Shown here piece by piece: positions 44,843 through 53,960 of a stretch of DNA of 57,684 bases (the first letter of the stretch is position 1; every line of letters begins with the position of its first letter). The position numbers and the translations under genes are program-made. The stretch covers positions 13,742 to 71,425 of the forward strand of contig PGYA01000027.1 in assembly GCA_002839435.1 (NCBI GenBank), in the 5' to 3' direction. Source of the DNA: Candidatus Riflebacteria bacterium HGW-Riflebacteria-2. GTDB lineage: Bacteria > Muiribacteriota > Ozemobacteria > Ozemobacterales > Ozemobacteraceae. Below the pieces are notes generated by a model. That model saw only the letters and a program-made list of their open reading frames with translations. It made no database searches and was not told the DNA's origin.

Positions 44843-45427
44843 ATGCGAATAGCTCATTACAGTCTGTTGATTCTGGCCGCATGCCTGCTCTGGCAGCTTA
44901 CCGGCTGCTGCGGGCAGAAGACTCTGCCCCCGCCCGGCCGTTCTGACACTGCCGAAAGACTGCCTGCCGTCCGAACAGCTTCCGGCACAGCAGCGACAGT
45001 TGAAAAACCTCTCGAAATGCTTGACAAGACAGGTCTGAATTATTCTATTGACCAGGTTGGTCGGGCAGCCGGTGACAAAAAGCGGACTGAGGCTGGCTCT
45101 TTCTTTGAAAAACAGTATATGCAGGGCGTTGAACTCATGGAAAAAGGTGAGTTCGCTGATGCCATAAATCTTTTTGATGAGCTGGTGAAACGCTACCCTA
45201 ACACTGAAGAGGCAAGTATTGCCGAGCTGTGTATCGCTGAGCTTTATTTTCGTAACAAGTCGAATGAAATGGCGTTGCAGGCTTATCAGCGTATTGTCGA
45301 AAAATACCCGCATTCGCATGCCGCTGAAAATGCGCGGGCTGGTATAGATTATCTGCAGTCGTTTGATCGCTTTGCCGATGAGCACGTGTCGCCCGAAATC
45401 GAAGCACGCAAAAGGAGAGGCCTCTGA
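44843..45427 (+). CDS. TPR lipoprotein
   Basis: 194 residues. Signal peptide ends in a lipobox LTGC, with Cys22 the lipidation site. Residues of about 95-185 form tetratricopeptide repeats (AEL.F..G.F..AI..F..L...YP). Similar to CpoB/YbgF-like envelope helpers and to pilus-assembly TPR lipoproteins; position before pseudopilin genes favours the latter. Stop and the next start overlap (TGATG). Confidence 0.75.
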   Translation: MRIAHYSLLILAACLLWQLTGCCGQKTLPPPGRSDTAERLPAVRTASGTAATVEKPLEMLDKTGLNYSIDQVGRAAGDKKRTEAGSFFEKQYMQGVELMEKGEFADAINLFDELVKRYPNTEEASIAELCIAELYFRNKSNEMALQAYQRIVEKYPHSHAAENARAGIDYLQSFDRFADEHVSPEIEARKRRGL

Positions 45428-45891
45428 TGCAGAAGCGCGCCTTTACCCTGATTGAAGTGATGCTCGCTGTTTTTATTATCGGAGTTGGCGTGGTGCCGGT
45501 TCTGATGATGTTTATTCAGGGAACGCGCACAGTTGAGAAGGGTGGCGTCATTCTCGAAGCATCGATTGCCGCACAGAATATACTCGACCGCGCCCGCAGC
45601 GACTCGTTTATCTGGCAGACTGTTCCTGTAACCATAAATATTCCTGATAAAAACTATCCCGAGTTCACATTACCTGAAACTTTTCGGGTAAAATACCAGG
45701 CTTCCGGCACGCTGGTAATCGAGGAGGCCCCCGGCCATACAGTTCTCGGCACTGGTGCCCGTGAGCCAAATCTGCTGCAGCTCACGGTGATTCTCAACTG
45801 GCTCGAAAACGGTATGCCCAAGGAGTTTCGCCTGCTTAATTACCGGGCTAACACCAATACTGTCAATCTCAAGACTTCTTCTACATTCTGA
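45427..45891 (+). CDS. Type II/IV pseudopilin-like protein (GspI/PilV type)
   Basis: 154 residues beginning MQKRA-FTLIEVML, a prepilin N-terminal motif with Glu at +5. The residue at -1 is Ala instead of the almost invariant Gly, which prepilin peptidases tolerate in some cases. A hydrophobic stem follows and then a small globular domain. First of three pilin-like genes. Confidence 0.82.
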   Translation: MQKRAFTLIEVMLAVFIIGVGVVPVLMMFIQGTRTVEKGGVILEASIAAQNILDRARSDSFIWQTVPVTINIPDKNYPEFTLPETFRVKYQASGTLVIEEAPGHTVLGTGAREPNLLQLTVILNWLENGMPKEFRLLNYRANTNTVNLKTSSTF

Positions 45892-46517
45892 TGAATACAA
45901 TCCGCTGCAAAAAAGGTTTTACACTTCTAGAACTGAGCGTCTCAGTTCTGATCATCGCGGTTATCATTCTGATTCTGATCATGGTTTTTCGCAGCAATCT
46001 TGCCACTTTCAAATGGGGACAGGAGCACATGGAATTCAACCAGAAGATACAACTGGTCATGAAGCAGATTTTTACTGATTTCAAGCAGGTCAACCCGATT
46101 TTGCGCCAGGATGAAGATGGGCACATGTTTTTGCAGGGCGAAAAGATCGGTGATCTTTTTCCCAACCTCGTAACGATTTTCGATAAGGATAAAAACCCCG
46201 AAAACGGCGGCGAAGAAGTGGCTTTTTTTCTGACTACCTTTACCAACATGAATAAGCGCGATCACGTCAGGTATTTTATCGATAAAAATGAACTGATTCG
46301 ACAGAAGACTGATCACGATGGCAACGTCAAGCGCTCGGTTATTGCCGAAAAGGCGTCTGATCTCTATTTTTCAGAAGATCCCGGCGATATTCGCCAGATC
46401 AAAATCAAGGTAACCCTGACCGACCCGAAAAAATCAGAGAGGTCAGAAAAGATCGACTTTGCCGTAAGGCTCGAGACTGATCTTGTCTGCGTAAAAACGG
46501 TGAGAGAATATGACTGA
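45891..46517 (+). CDS. Pseudopilin-like protein (GspJ/PilW type)
   Basis: 208 residues. Class III leader KKG-FTLLELSV (cleavage after Gly9, Glu14 at +5), a TM stem, then a globular domain of about 165 residues, a GspJ-like size. It starts on the base at which the previous gene ends, and overlaps the next gene by eight bases. Confidence 0.82.
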   Translation: MNTIRCKKGFTLLELSVSVLIIAVIILILIMVFRSNLATFKWGQEHMEFNQKIQLVMKQIFTDFKQVNPILRQDEDGHMFLQGEKIGDLFPNLVTIFDKDKNPENGGEEVAFFLTTFTNMNKRDHVRYFIDKNELIRQKTDHDGNVKRSVIAEKASDLYFSEDPGDIRQIKIKVTLTDPKKSERSEKIDFAVRLETDLVCVKTVREYD

Positions 46518-47013
46518 CAGGCAAGGTTTTATAAGAACCCGACGAAGTGGCTTTGTGGCCATGGTGTCACTTATTCTGCTTGTTATTTTTGCTATTCTTG
46601 GTGTTGCCTACTGGCTTAGTTCGCGTCTGACCACTGACATGATCTTTGCTGAATCACAACGAATAAAAGCGCGAAATTTTGCCCAGGCTGCCCTCGAAAA
46701 AGTTAAAATTAATATAGTGAACCAGTACAATATGAACAATCACGATCTGGAATACCCGCCGCGTTACACCAATGACCGCATCAGCAAAGAATACAACATC
46801 GAGTTCGCTGATGGTGAATATAAGGTGGTCAGCGTTCGCCCATACGAAGAGGGTGGACGGCGTTTTTACAACGTAGGGCATCACAGCAAGGGCATAAAAA
46901 TAGGCAATTACGACATCTGGGAAGTAACCACCCGCGGGGTGGCTAAGGCGACCGGCATGACCGCGGAGCTGCGCGCCCTGATCAAGATTTATCGGGACTT
47001 TGTCGTCTATTAA
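46510..47013 (+). CDS. Pilin-tip/PilX-GspK-like membrane protein
   Basis: 167 residues: RRSG-FVAMVSLILLVIF resembles the leader of PilX or GspK, which lacks the Glu at +5, then a short periplasmic part with QAALEKVK near 58. Together with the two preceding genes it forms a minor-pseudopilin set (I, J, K types) that could prime a pilus or type II secretion piston. No ATPase, secretin or prepilin peptidase gene is in the window. Confidence 0.72.
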   Translation: MTDRQGFIRTRRSGFVAMVSLILLVIFAILGVAYWLSSRLTTDMIFAESQRIKARNFAQAALEKVKINIVNQYNMNNHDLEYPPRYTNDRISKEYNIEFADGEYKVVSVRPYEEGGRRFYNVGHHSKGIKIGNYDIWEVTTRGVAKATGMTAELRALIKIYRDFVVY

Positions 47014-47031
47014 AGGTTTGAGGAGACAGCC

Positions 47032-48345
47032 ATGCAGAAAAATATTGTGATAATGGCTCAGATAACAGTGCTTCTGTTGTTTCTGGCCTGCCAGCCGGTT
47101 ATGGCACAGTCTTCGAGCGATGTTCCACCTGATCCCGATCTCATGATCTCCGCCCAGATACATGGTGACATCTATGGCCAGCCCAAGGTGATCGATGATT
47201 TTGATGGCGACGGTATCAAAGATATCATTTTCGGAGCGACCGACGGGAAAGTGCATATTTTTTCGACGACCGGTCGTGAGATTTTCAGGCCGCCATACTG
47301 GCCCAAACAGACCGGTGGGCCGATTCTTGCCGACGTGCAGCTGGCCGATCTGACCAATGACGGCACGACTGAGATTATCGTCGCTTCACAAGATGGCAAG
47401 GTTTATTGTCTGAATGCTCTTGGCCGGGAAAATTGGGTGGTTAATACTCGCGGCAAGATCCTGATTTCTGCTCCCGAAATCGCTGATGTCGATGGCAGCG
47501 GCCTGCACAATCTGTTTATTGGCTCAAAGTCTGGAATGGTGAGTCGTATTGATGAAAAAGGCCGTCTGATGTGGGAAGTTCGCATGAACACCTCGGTGTC
47601 GGCGGCAGTGGTTGCTCGCGACCTCGACGGTTCAGGTATCAAAGACATTATTGCCAAGGATGACGGCGGCAAGGTAATGGTTTTTGGTGTAAATGGTGTA
47701 CCTAAACAGGGCTGGCCACAGGAAACCTCAGCCAACCTGACCTGGCCATTCAATGTCGATGCCGGCGATATCAATGGTGACGGCATCAAAGAGGTATATA
47801 CCACCACTCCCAACAAGACCTTCGTCATGTGGAACACAGAGGGAACCAAACTCAACGAATTTCCGCTCAGCGATGGCGCACATACTGCGCCGCGGCTGGC
47901 CGATCTCGATGGTGATGGCCGGGACGAGTTCATAATCGCTCAGGCTGATGGCACTGTTACCGTATGTGATCGTAATGGCCGGGCACTTGCCGGTTGGCCT
48001 TTCAAGACCGGGCATGCGATTTATCATGCGCCGCGAATAATCGATATCGATGGTGATGGTCGGCCCGACCTCGTATTCACCGCCTGGAACCCGGAAGGAG
48101 TAGGTGTCAGAGCTGGTTATGTTATGGCCCTGTCACGTAACGGCACACCTTTGCCAGGATACCCGAAGTATATTGGCAAGACAGTCGCTCCGCTCACATT
48201 TGCTGATCTCAATAACAACGGTTATCTTGAAATGATTGCAGCCGGCGGTATCAATTATACCGGCAAGCAATTGCATGTCTTCAAGACCCGGGCCCGCAAT
48301 CATATCAAAATCGCAGTTCTTGGCCAGGAAGTGTTTTTTCAATGA
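47032..48345 (+). CDS. Secreted FG-GAP/VCBS-type beta-propeller protein
   Basis: 437 residues. Signal peptide at about 1-24 (cleavage near QPVMA-QSS). About eight repeats of the D.DGDG..D.i.g..dG.v..f type (for example DDFDGDGIKDIIF, DLDGDGRDEFII, DIDGDGRPDLVF), with Ca2+-binding Asp loops. Integrin-like FG-GAP propellers bind ligands or partner proteins. Downstream of the pseudopilins by 18 bases, so it may be a secreted or tip-borne cargo. AGGAG before the start. Confidence 0.85.
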   Translation: MQKNIVIMAQITVLLLFLACQPVMAQSSSDVPPDPDLMISAQIHGDIYGQPKVIDDFDGDGIKDIIFGATDGKVHIFSTTGREIFRPPYWPKQTGGPILADVQLADLTNDGTTEIIVASQDGKVYCLNALGRENWVVNTRGKILISAPEIADVDGSGLHNLFIGSKSGMVSRIDEKGRLMWEVRMNTSVSAAVVARDLDGSGIKDIIAKDDGGKVMVFGVNGVPKQGWPQETSANLTWPFNVDAGDINGDGIKEVYTTTPNKTFVMWNTEGTKLNEFPLSDGAHTAPRLADLDGDGRDEFIIAQADGTVTVCDRNGRALAGWPFKTGHAIYHAPRIIDIDGDGRPDLVFTAWNPEGVGVRAGYVMALSRNGTPLPGYPKYIGKTVAPLTFADLNNNGYLEMIAAGGINYTGKQLHVFKTRARNHIKIAVLGQEVFFQ

Positions 48346-49700
48346 AGCTACGATTGCTCAGAACTTTTTTGCTGATTATAGTTATCATGCTGTTTTATCC
48401 AGGTTTGAAACTTGTAAAAGCTCAGACCCAGGAAGACATCAGCGGGTTTCTACAGCAGGGTCAGGATTGCTACAATCGGGGTGATCTTACCGGAGCTGCT
48501 CTTGAATTTGAGAACATTCTGATGATAGATCGTCAGAATTTTGCAGCACGTGTCTGGCTGGCGCAGGTTTATATTGATCTCAAAGCTCTCGACAAAGCCC
48601 GGCATGTCTTGCGCGAAGCTGCTCTGCAGGCCCCGGATCACCCGCGTATCGTTCAGCTCCAGAAAATGCTGGGCGAGATAAAAACTCCGGTTTCTCTATT
48701 GAACATTGATCCGGTAAAAACCGAGGCGATAGCTTTACTGGGTTCCGGTACCCGTCTACGACGCTACGGTCTGGTGATTCCAGAGTCTAAAGTTGCTTCT
48801 GATACAAGTGAACGCGATCTGCTGGTGTTTGACGACATCGAAATTGTTGAAGAAGCGCCGAAGGAGCCTGATCTTCAACTCGAAGATTACTTTGGCGAAG
48901 CGAGCGGGCCGCTGGCTGAAGTTCATAAAACATTTGAGCGAGAGGGGCTCAGTCCCGCCTTAGACATCTATTTTGTTAAAGTTTTTGCCGACCCGAAGCT
49001 GGGCGCAGTTGATGATAAAGGCCTGCTGGCACGTGCTGAAAACGTCTATTCGCAAAGGTTCAAACTGGATCAGAAAGATCGCGAAGCGCATTACTATTTT
49101 GCCGCGCTACAGTATATGAACGGTATGTACGCCTATGCCGAAGAACTTTTTGCACCCCTCAGAAAAGACCCCGGCGAATATTCTGCGCGTATGCAGCCTT
49201 TTCTGGATGCTATTGATCGCTGGCGCAAAAATGAGAATCAGCGCGTTGCCATGCTGAAAAGGGCCGAAGAAGAACGTCTGGCACTTGAAGCCGCTGAAAA
49301 GGAAGAAGTAGAGCGCTTCAGGCGGGCTGAAGAAGCACGCAGTCATCGCCGGCGCCGCCCGGTTGATATCGCCAGCGGTGCCGCTCAGCCCACAACCCCG
49401 GAAGGTGTTGCCAGCGGTCTGCACAGCGAAGGATACGACCTCTACAAGCGTGGCAAACTTGACGAAGCCCTTGAAAAATACCAGGCTGCGCTTGAGCAGA
49501 ACGGTGAAAATCCTGAACTGAATTATCACATGGGCCTGGCCTGGACCGACAAGGGACTTGCCGGCGATTCAGCTGCATTTGATCGTGCCGTGGTTTCTTT
49601 TCAACGAGTGATAAGTCTGATGCCTGACAGTAAAATAGCGAAGGATGCACAGGCGATGATCAGGGATATTGATTCGGCAAAAAAAACTCTCGGCGAGTAG
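48342..49700 (+). CDS. TPR-repeat protein with signal anchor
   Basis: 452 residues. Hydrophobic N-terminus (about 6-24) acts as signal or anchor. TPR motifs at about 30-125 and again at about 355-445, separated by a Glu/Arg/Lys-rich helical stretch (about 290-345). TPRs bind protein partners. The start overlaps the preceding stop (ATGA), so it is translated with the FG-GAP gene. Probably the last gene of the pseudopilin cluster. Confidence 0.75.
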   Translation: MKLRLLRTFLLIIVIMLFYPGLKLVKAQTQEDISGFLQQGQDCYNRGDLTGAALEFENILMIDRQNFAARVWLAQVYIDLKALDKARHVLREAALQAPDHPRIVQLQKMLGEIKTPVSLLNIDPVKTEAIALLGSGTRLRRYGLVIPESKVASDTSERDLLVFDDIEIVEEAPKEPDLQLEDYFGEASGPLAEVHKTFEREGLSPALDIYFVKVFADPKLGAVDDKGLLARAENVYSQRFKLDQKDREAHYYFAALQYMNGMYAYAEELFAPLRKDPGEYSARMQPFLDAIDRWRKNENQRVAMLKRAEEERLALEAAEKEEVERFRRAEEARSHRRRRPVDIASGAAQPTTPEGVASGLHSEGYDLYKRGKLDEALEKYQAALEQNGENPELNYHMGLAWTDKGLAGDSAAFDRAVVSFQRVISLMPDSKIAKDAQAMIRDIDSAKKTLGE

Positions 49701-49727
49701 ATGAACTTTTTAAATCGGCGATGATTG

Positions 49728-49736
49728 TGTTATACT
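49728..49736 (+). promoter_or_regulatory. Extended -10 promoter upstream of 49768
   Basis: TGT just before TATACT (49731-49736), 31 bases before the ATG; no convincing -35. Similar to the glmM arrangement. Confidence 0.45.
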
Positions 49737-49767
49737 TTCATAGCGCCAAATTTCAGGAAGCGAATTA

Positions 49768-50523
49768 ATGAAAACACAACCAGCAGCACTTGCCAGCGAA
49801 AAAGATCCCGCAACCGCTCAGAACAAAGCCGGTATTTCCGATGGTATCGCGCTCGAAGTTCCTGCTACTCTTCCCTTTGAAGGGTTCACCTATCTTAAAA
49901 AAGAATGGGTGGACCAGGAAGACAACATCGAATCGGTGACGTTCGGTATGGCACTTGGCCATCTTAACAGCCCGGTAAACTGGGAAAATACCCAGACCTT
50001 CATAATGATGCCCGAATGGGGAACCGCTCCTCTGCGACGTTCCTGGGTAGTCCGTATTCCGACACATTTTGAGGGCGCCGAACGCTATCTGTTTCACTAT
50101 TTTTTTCAGATACGCTACAGCAACGGCGACGAAAAGGTCAGCGACAACTTTACCCAGCTGGTGATGCCGAAAACCCTCGAATATATCGATCACTCAGGTA
50201 GTTGTGTCCATATCCGCATGCACTGGAGCCTCGGAAACTGGTCTTATCCGCAGGATACCGAGCTCGAAGTAGATGGTATTGACTGGGGCAGCGAATTTTC
50301 GGTAAGCCACGCCGCTTATCGTTCCGGTGACCGCCTTTATGAACACGGCCGCCTGGTTGCTGTCAAAAAAATTGAGATGCCCAGGGTGTTCAGGGCGCAA
50401 ATCTGGGCTCCGCGTGGCGAAGAAATCAATTATTGTTTCAATATGCTGTCGGTCGATCATGATGGCAACCTTCAGCAGAAATGGGATAATAACGGTGGCG
50501 AAAACTTTAAGATGACTATATAA
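49768..50523 (+). CDS. Cytoplasmic protein with possible starch-binding (CBM25/53-like) modules
   Basis: 251 residues, no signal peptide. Two related halves are likely: strands around LFHYFFQIRYSNGD...SDNF (about 108-130), and a C-terminal WDNNGGENFKM (about 240-250), which resembles the WDNNGG.NY motif of family 25/53 starch-binding modules. It could bind glycogen or another alpha-glucan inside the cell. No glycoside hydrolase is encoded beside it. Assignment is by motif impression only. Confidence 0.45.
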   Translation: MKTQPAALASEKDPATAQNKAGISDGIALEVPATLPFEGFTYLKKEWVDQEDNIESVTFGMALGHLNSPVNWENTQTFIMMPEWGTAPLRRSWVVRIPTHFEGAERYLFHYFFQIRYSNGDEKVSDNFTQLVMPKTLEYIDHSGSCVHIRMHWSLGNWSYPQDTELEVDGIDWGSEFSVSHAAYRSGDRLYEHGRLVAVKKIEMPRVFRAQIWAPRGEEINYCFNMLSVDHDGNLQQKWDNNGGENFKMTI

Positions 50524-50542
50524 GCCAGGAGATAATCAAACA

Positions 50543-51112
50543 ATGAGACATCCCGACATCCTTTCGCGTGAAGGCAGCATCCTGCTCATCTGTGACGTTC
50601 AGAAAAAGTGCATCAAACCGATTTACAAAAAAGAGGCAATGATCAACAACGTGAAGTCTCTCGTGGCTTTCGCTGGCATGATAGGGTTGCCGGTTCTCCT
50701 GACCGAACTGTCACCACAAAAATTCGGTGGCACGATTGAAGAAATCAAAAAACTTGTGCCAAGGTTAGAACCGATCAAGCGCAGCCGCTACAGCTGTTTC
50801 GGCAGCGAAGACCTCACTCTGCGTCTCGAAGCCATGAATACCAATACCCTGATTGTCGCCGGCATGGAAACCCATATTTCGATCTGCCCGACCGTTCTCG
50901 ACGCCCTCAGCCGGGGTTATCGCGTGCATGTAGTGCTCAATGCCACAAGTTCAACCAAAAAGGTCAACTGGCATGTTGCGCTCGACAAAATGCGCCGCGC
51001 CGGTGCTGTAATTACCACCATGGAAATCGTCATGCACGAAATGATTGGTCGCGTCGATGATCCGAATTACGACAAATTCATGGAACTGGCAAGGCGGGAA
51101 CTCGATCTCTGA
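50543..51112 (+). CDS. Isochorismatase-family hydrolase
   Basis: 189 residues. Catalytic Asp18 in LICDVQ, Lys in EPIKRSRYSCF, and Cys115 in the HISICPTVLDAL motif form the Asp-Lys-Cys triad of the cysteine hydrolase family (isochorismatase, nicotinamidase, ureidoacrylate hydrolase). Substrate unknown. Its stop overlaps the next ATG (TGATG). AGGAG precedes the start. Confidence 0.85.
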   Translation: MRHPDILSREGSILLICDVQKKCIKPIYKKEAMINNVKSLVAFAGMIGLPVLLTELSPQKFGGTIEEIKKLVPRLEPIKRSRYSCFGSEDLTLRLEAMNTNTLIVAGMETHISICPTVLDALSRGYRVHVVLNATSSTKKVNWHVALDKMRRAGAVITTMEIVMHEMIGRVDDPNYDKFMELARRELDL

Positions 51113-51849
51113 TGAACCTCCCCTTTGCCGACAATCCGGCGCCAGCCACTTTTCTAATCGGTGGCACTGGTGCCGGCAAAACTGAACTGGCACTCAATCT
51201 TTCGCTTTATAAAGCCCGCCGTTACCAGAACTCAACGCTTATCGATTTTGACATAGTCAACCCGTTTTTTCGTGTGCGCAAACTGCGCGACGAAGTCGAA
51301 AAGCACAATGTTTCGGTTATCTGCCCGGTTAACCGGGTTGTTTCCGGCGATATTCCAGCTTTGCCGGCGGCAGCCTGGGGTGCGGTCGAAAATATTTCAC
51401 TGCCGATCGTTTGTGATATTGGCGGCGGCGAAACCGGTTTGCGCCCGCTGGCGCGCATGAGCGAGCTGGCTGCTGCCCGCAACGCCAATGTGTTCTTTGT
51501 AATCAACCCATTTCGGCCAGGTTTTGCACATCCAGCCGAGATCGCCGAAAACTTCCGGCACATGTGCGGCCTCTGCGCGATGAAGGTCACTCATATTGTT
51601 GCCAATCCAAATATTGGCAGCGAAACCACGGTCGAGCTGTTCTATGATGGTCTAAAGCGGGTGCGGGAATTTGCCGCGACAGCCGGGGTGCCGATTGCTT
51701 TTGCGGTTGCTGCTGAAGGGCTGGCACGTGAGCTTGGTACTCAGGCGGCTGATCTGCCGGGTTTTGCCGAAATGGCGGATTTGCCTCTGTTCGTGCTTGA
51801 GCGCTACTGGAGCGTTCCCTGGCATTTTGGCACGGTGCCTGATGCGTAG
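51112..51849 (+). CDS. P-loop ATP/GTP-binding protein
   Basis: 245 residues. Walker A GGTGAGKTEL (about 18-27), and a conserved CDIGGGETGLRP (about 101-112) like a Walker B/DxGG loop of SIMIBI-class NTPases. No further signature is recognised. It lies between an isochorismatase-family gene and a 2-oxoacid:ferredoxin oxidoreductase operon, and may act as an accessory, but this is only context. Confidence 0.65.
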   Translation: MNLPFADNPAPATFLIGGTGAGKTELALNLSLYKARRYQNSTLIDFDIVNPFFRVRKLRDEVEKHNVSVICPVNRVVSGDIPALPAAAWGAVENISLPIVCDIGGGETGLRPLARMSELAAARNANVFFVINPFRPGFAHPAEIAENFRHMCGLCAMKVTHIVANPNIGSETTVELFYDGLKRVREFAATAGVPIAFAVAAEGLARELGTQAADLPGFAEMADLPLFVLERYWSVPWHFGTVPDA

Positions 51850-51862
51850 CCAGAATATTGTC

Positions 51863-51896
51863 ATTCTGCGCGTAGGCGTAGGCGCCGTCGCAGAAT
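51863..51896. repeat. Inverted repeat after the P-loop gene
   Basis: ATTCTGCG and CGCAGAAT arms of 8 bp around an 18-base loop containing a tandem CGTAGG/CGTAGG. No T-run; a weak terminator or repeated hairpin. Confidence 0.4.
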
Positions 51897-51961
51897 CCAC
51901 GCACGAACACAGGCAATGATGAAATTTTGACCGGGATTTGCTGTTTTTTACAGCTTTGTAA

Positions 51962-51990
51962 TTGAAAAATTTGTGGTTAAGTTGTATCTA
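51962..51990 (+). promoter_or_regulatory. Possible promoter of the oxidoreductase operon
   Basis: TTGAAA (51962-51967), 17 bases, TATCTA (51985-51990), 67 bases before the first gamma subunit start. Confidence 0.45.
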
Positions 51991-52057
51991 TATGTAAAAC
52001 AGGTTGATGCAGCTTCTCTGCTGATTTTCGGCCTACTTGCAAGGAGAAGGTAAAAAC

Positions 52058-52612
52058 ATGGGAAAGGAAACAGAAGAAATCATCATGGCCGGCTTTGGCG
52101 GTCAGGGGATACTTTTCCTCGGAAAAGTTCTGGCTGAAACCGGTATGATGACAGGGCAGAACGTGTCATGGATTCCGGCCTACGGCCCTGAAATGCGCGG
52201 CGGCACTGCCAACTGCTCGGTGGTTATTTCGAAACACGAGATCGCTTCGCCGATAGTTACTGAACCCGACACCCTGATTGCGATGAACATTCCGTCGGTC
52301 GCCAAATTCATCGACAAGATCAGGAAGGGTGGCACCCTTATCTATAACTCGTCTTTGATCGATCAGAAAGAATTTCGATCTGATATCAGGGTTTGCGGCA
52401 TTCCTGCCAACCAGCTCGCAGCAGAAGCCGGCAGTGATAAAACAGCAAATGTAGTTATGGCTGGCGCTTATGCCCGGTTCAGTGATATGATGAATTTCGA
52501 CGCCTTTCTCAAGGCATTTCCTAATCTGGTGCCCGGCAAGAAGAAAGATTTGCTCGAAATCAATCTGGCGGCACTAAAAAAAGGTTATGACTGCGCGAAC
52601 AGCGCGCATTGA
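52058..52612 (+). CDS. 2-oxoacid:ferredoxin oxidoreductase gamma subunit (first copy)
   Basis: 184 residues from the ATG at 52058 after AAGGAGAAGG; the TTG at 52037 would add seven unsupported residues. GFGGQGILFLGKVLAE and YGPEMRGGTANC are gamma-subunit signatures. The gamma domain contributes to CoA binding. A second copy lies at the far end of the operon. It ends 23 bases before the ferredoxin gene. Confidence 0.92.
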   Translation: MGKETEEIIMAGFGGQGILFLGKVLAETGMMTGQNVSWIPAYGPEMRGGTANCSVVISKHEIASPIVTEPDTLIAMNIPSVAKFIDKIRKGGTLIYNSSLIDQKEFRSDIRVCGIPANQLAAEAGSDKTANVVMAGAYARFSDMMNFDAFLKAFPNLVPGKKKDLLEINLAALKKGYDCANSAH

Positions 52613-52635
52613 CCATATTCCGGAGGGAAGACAAA

Positions 52636-52848
52636 ATGTCAAAATGGGTTATCAATGAAAATCTCTGCAAGGGTTGTGGAATCTGTATTTCACGCTGCCC
52701 TCTCAAGATTCTTGCTTTTGCCGATCATCTTACGGCCAAGGGTGTGCATCCCGCTTCGATGACTGATGAAGCTAAATGCACCAGCTGTGCCATCTGTGCC
52801 AGAAGTTGTCCTGATGTCGCAATTGAAATTTATAAAGAAGAAAAATAA
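52636..52848 (+). CDS. Ferredoxin-like delta subunit, two 4Fe-4S clusters
   Basis: 70 residues from the ATG at 52636 with GGAGGG upstream. Two cluster motifs CKGCGICISRCP and CTSCAICARSCP, each CxxCxxCxxxCP. Delta subunit of the oxidoreductase; passes electrons from the TPP intermediate to soluble ferredoxin. Confidence 0.95.
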   Translation: MSKWVINENLCKGCGICISRCPLKILAFADHLTAKGVHPASMTDEAKCTSCAICARSCPDVAIEIYKEEK

Positions 52849-52859
52849 GGAGTTGAGCA

Positions 52860-53945
52860 ATGGCTGAAAAGGTACTGATGAAAGGGAATGAAGCTATCGG
52901 CGAAGCAGCTGTGCGTGCCGGTTGTAGATACTATTTCGGTTATCCTATTACTCCGCAGTCCGAGCTGCCAGCCTACCTGGCAAAACGTCTGCCCGAAGTA
53001 GAAGGTGTATTTGTTCAGGCTGAAAGCGAAGTTGCCGCAATAAATATGGTTTATGGTGCAGGTAGCGCCGGCGCCAGAGTAATGACATCGAGCTCGAGCC
53101 CAGGTGTCAGTCTCAAGCAGGAAGGCATCTCTTATATCGCAGGTGCCGAAATTCCATGTCTGCTCGTCAACGTCGTGCGCGGCGGTCCGGGCCTTGGCAA
53201 CATAGCTCCGGCTCAGTCTGATTACTGGCAAGCTACTCGCGGTGGTGGCCATGGCGATTATCGCACTCTTGTGCTCGCCCCCAATTCAGTTCAGGAAATG
53301 GCTGACATGACTGTGGCCGGTTTTGAATTCGCCGACCGTTTCAGAAACCCGGTACTTCTACTTTCTGACGGTGTTCTTGGCCAGATGATGGAACCAGTAA
53401 GCCTGCCTGATCCCATTGATTACGACGTTGATTCGAAAAAATGGGGACTTGGTTACCAGGGTAAAGACAAAAATGAACGCAACCTTTGCACTTCAATTTT
53501 CCTCGATGTAGATGAACTCGAAGAGCATAACTGGCATCTCTACCAGAAATATCAGGTAATGACAGACCTGTTCAGCAAGGGCGAATACAAAGATTTTGCC
53601 GTCGAAGAACATCTCTGTGATGACGCCGAGATCATTCTGGTCGGTTACGGTATTATCTCGCGTATTCTCAAGACCGTCGTCGAAAAGTGCCGCAAGCGTG
53701 GCATCAAAGCCGGGCTGATCCGCCCGAAAGTGCTCTGGCCCTTCCCGTCACAGGTTTTTGAAAGACTTCAGCAGACGACCAGCAATTTTCTGGTTGTCGA
53801 AATGTCTTGCGGGCAGATGGTTGAAGACGTCAAACTCGCAGTGAATGGCAAGAAGCCGGTATATTTCTTTGGCAGAACCGGCGGCACCATCCCGTCTGAT
53901 TTCGAAATCCTCAACGAAGTCGACAAAATAGTCAGACCCGACTGA
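52860..53945 (+). CDS. korA: 2-oxoacid:ferredoxin oxidoreductase alpha subunit (VorB/KorA type)
   Basis: 361 residues. N-terminal pyrimidine-binding domain with the signature YYFGYPITPQSELPAYL and the VQAESEVAAINMVYGAGSAG loop, followed by a domain II with GYGIISRILKTVVEKC. It lacks a fused gamma domain, which is supplied separately. Likely oxidises 2-oxoglutarate, pyruvate or branched 2-oxoacids with CoA and ferredoxin; substrate cannot be fixed from sequence. Confidence 0.93.
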   Translation: MAEKVLMKGNEAIGEAAVRAGCRYYFGYPITPQSELPAYLAKRLPEVEGVFVQAESEVAAINMVYGAGSAGARVMTSSSSPGVSLKQEGISYIAGAEIPCLLVNVVRGGPGLGNIAPAQSDYWQATRGGGHGDYRTLVLAPNSVQEMADMTVAGFEFADRFRNPVLLLSDGVLGQMMEPVSLPDPIDYDVDSKKWGLGYQGKDKNERNLCTSIFLDVDELEEHNWHLYQKYQVMTDLFSKGEYKDFAVEEHLCDDAEIILVGYGIISRILKTVVEKCRKRGIKAGLIRPKVLWPFPSQVFERLQQTTSNFLVVEMSCGQMVEDVKLAVNGKKPVYFFGRTGGTIPSDFEILNEVDKIVRPD

Positions 53946-53960
53946 AAGGAGCCAGGATAA

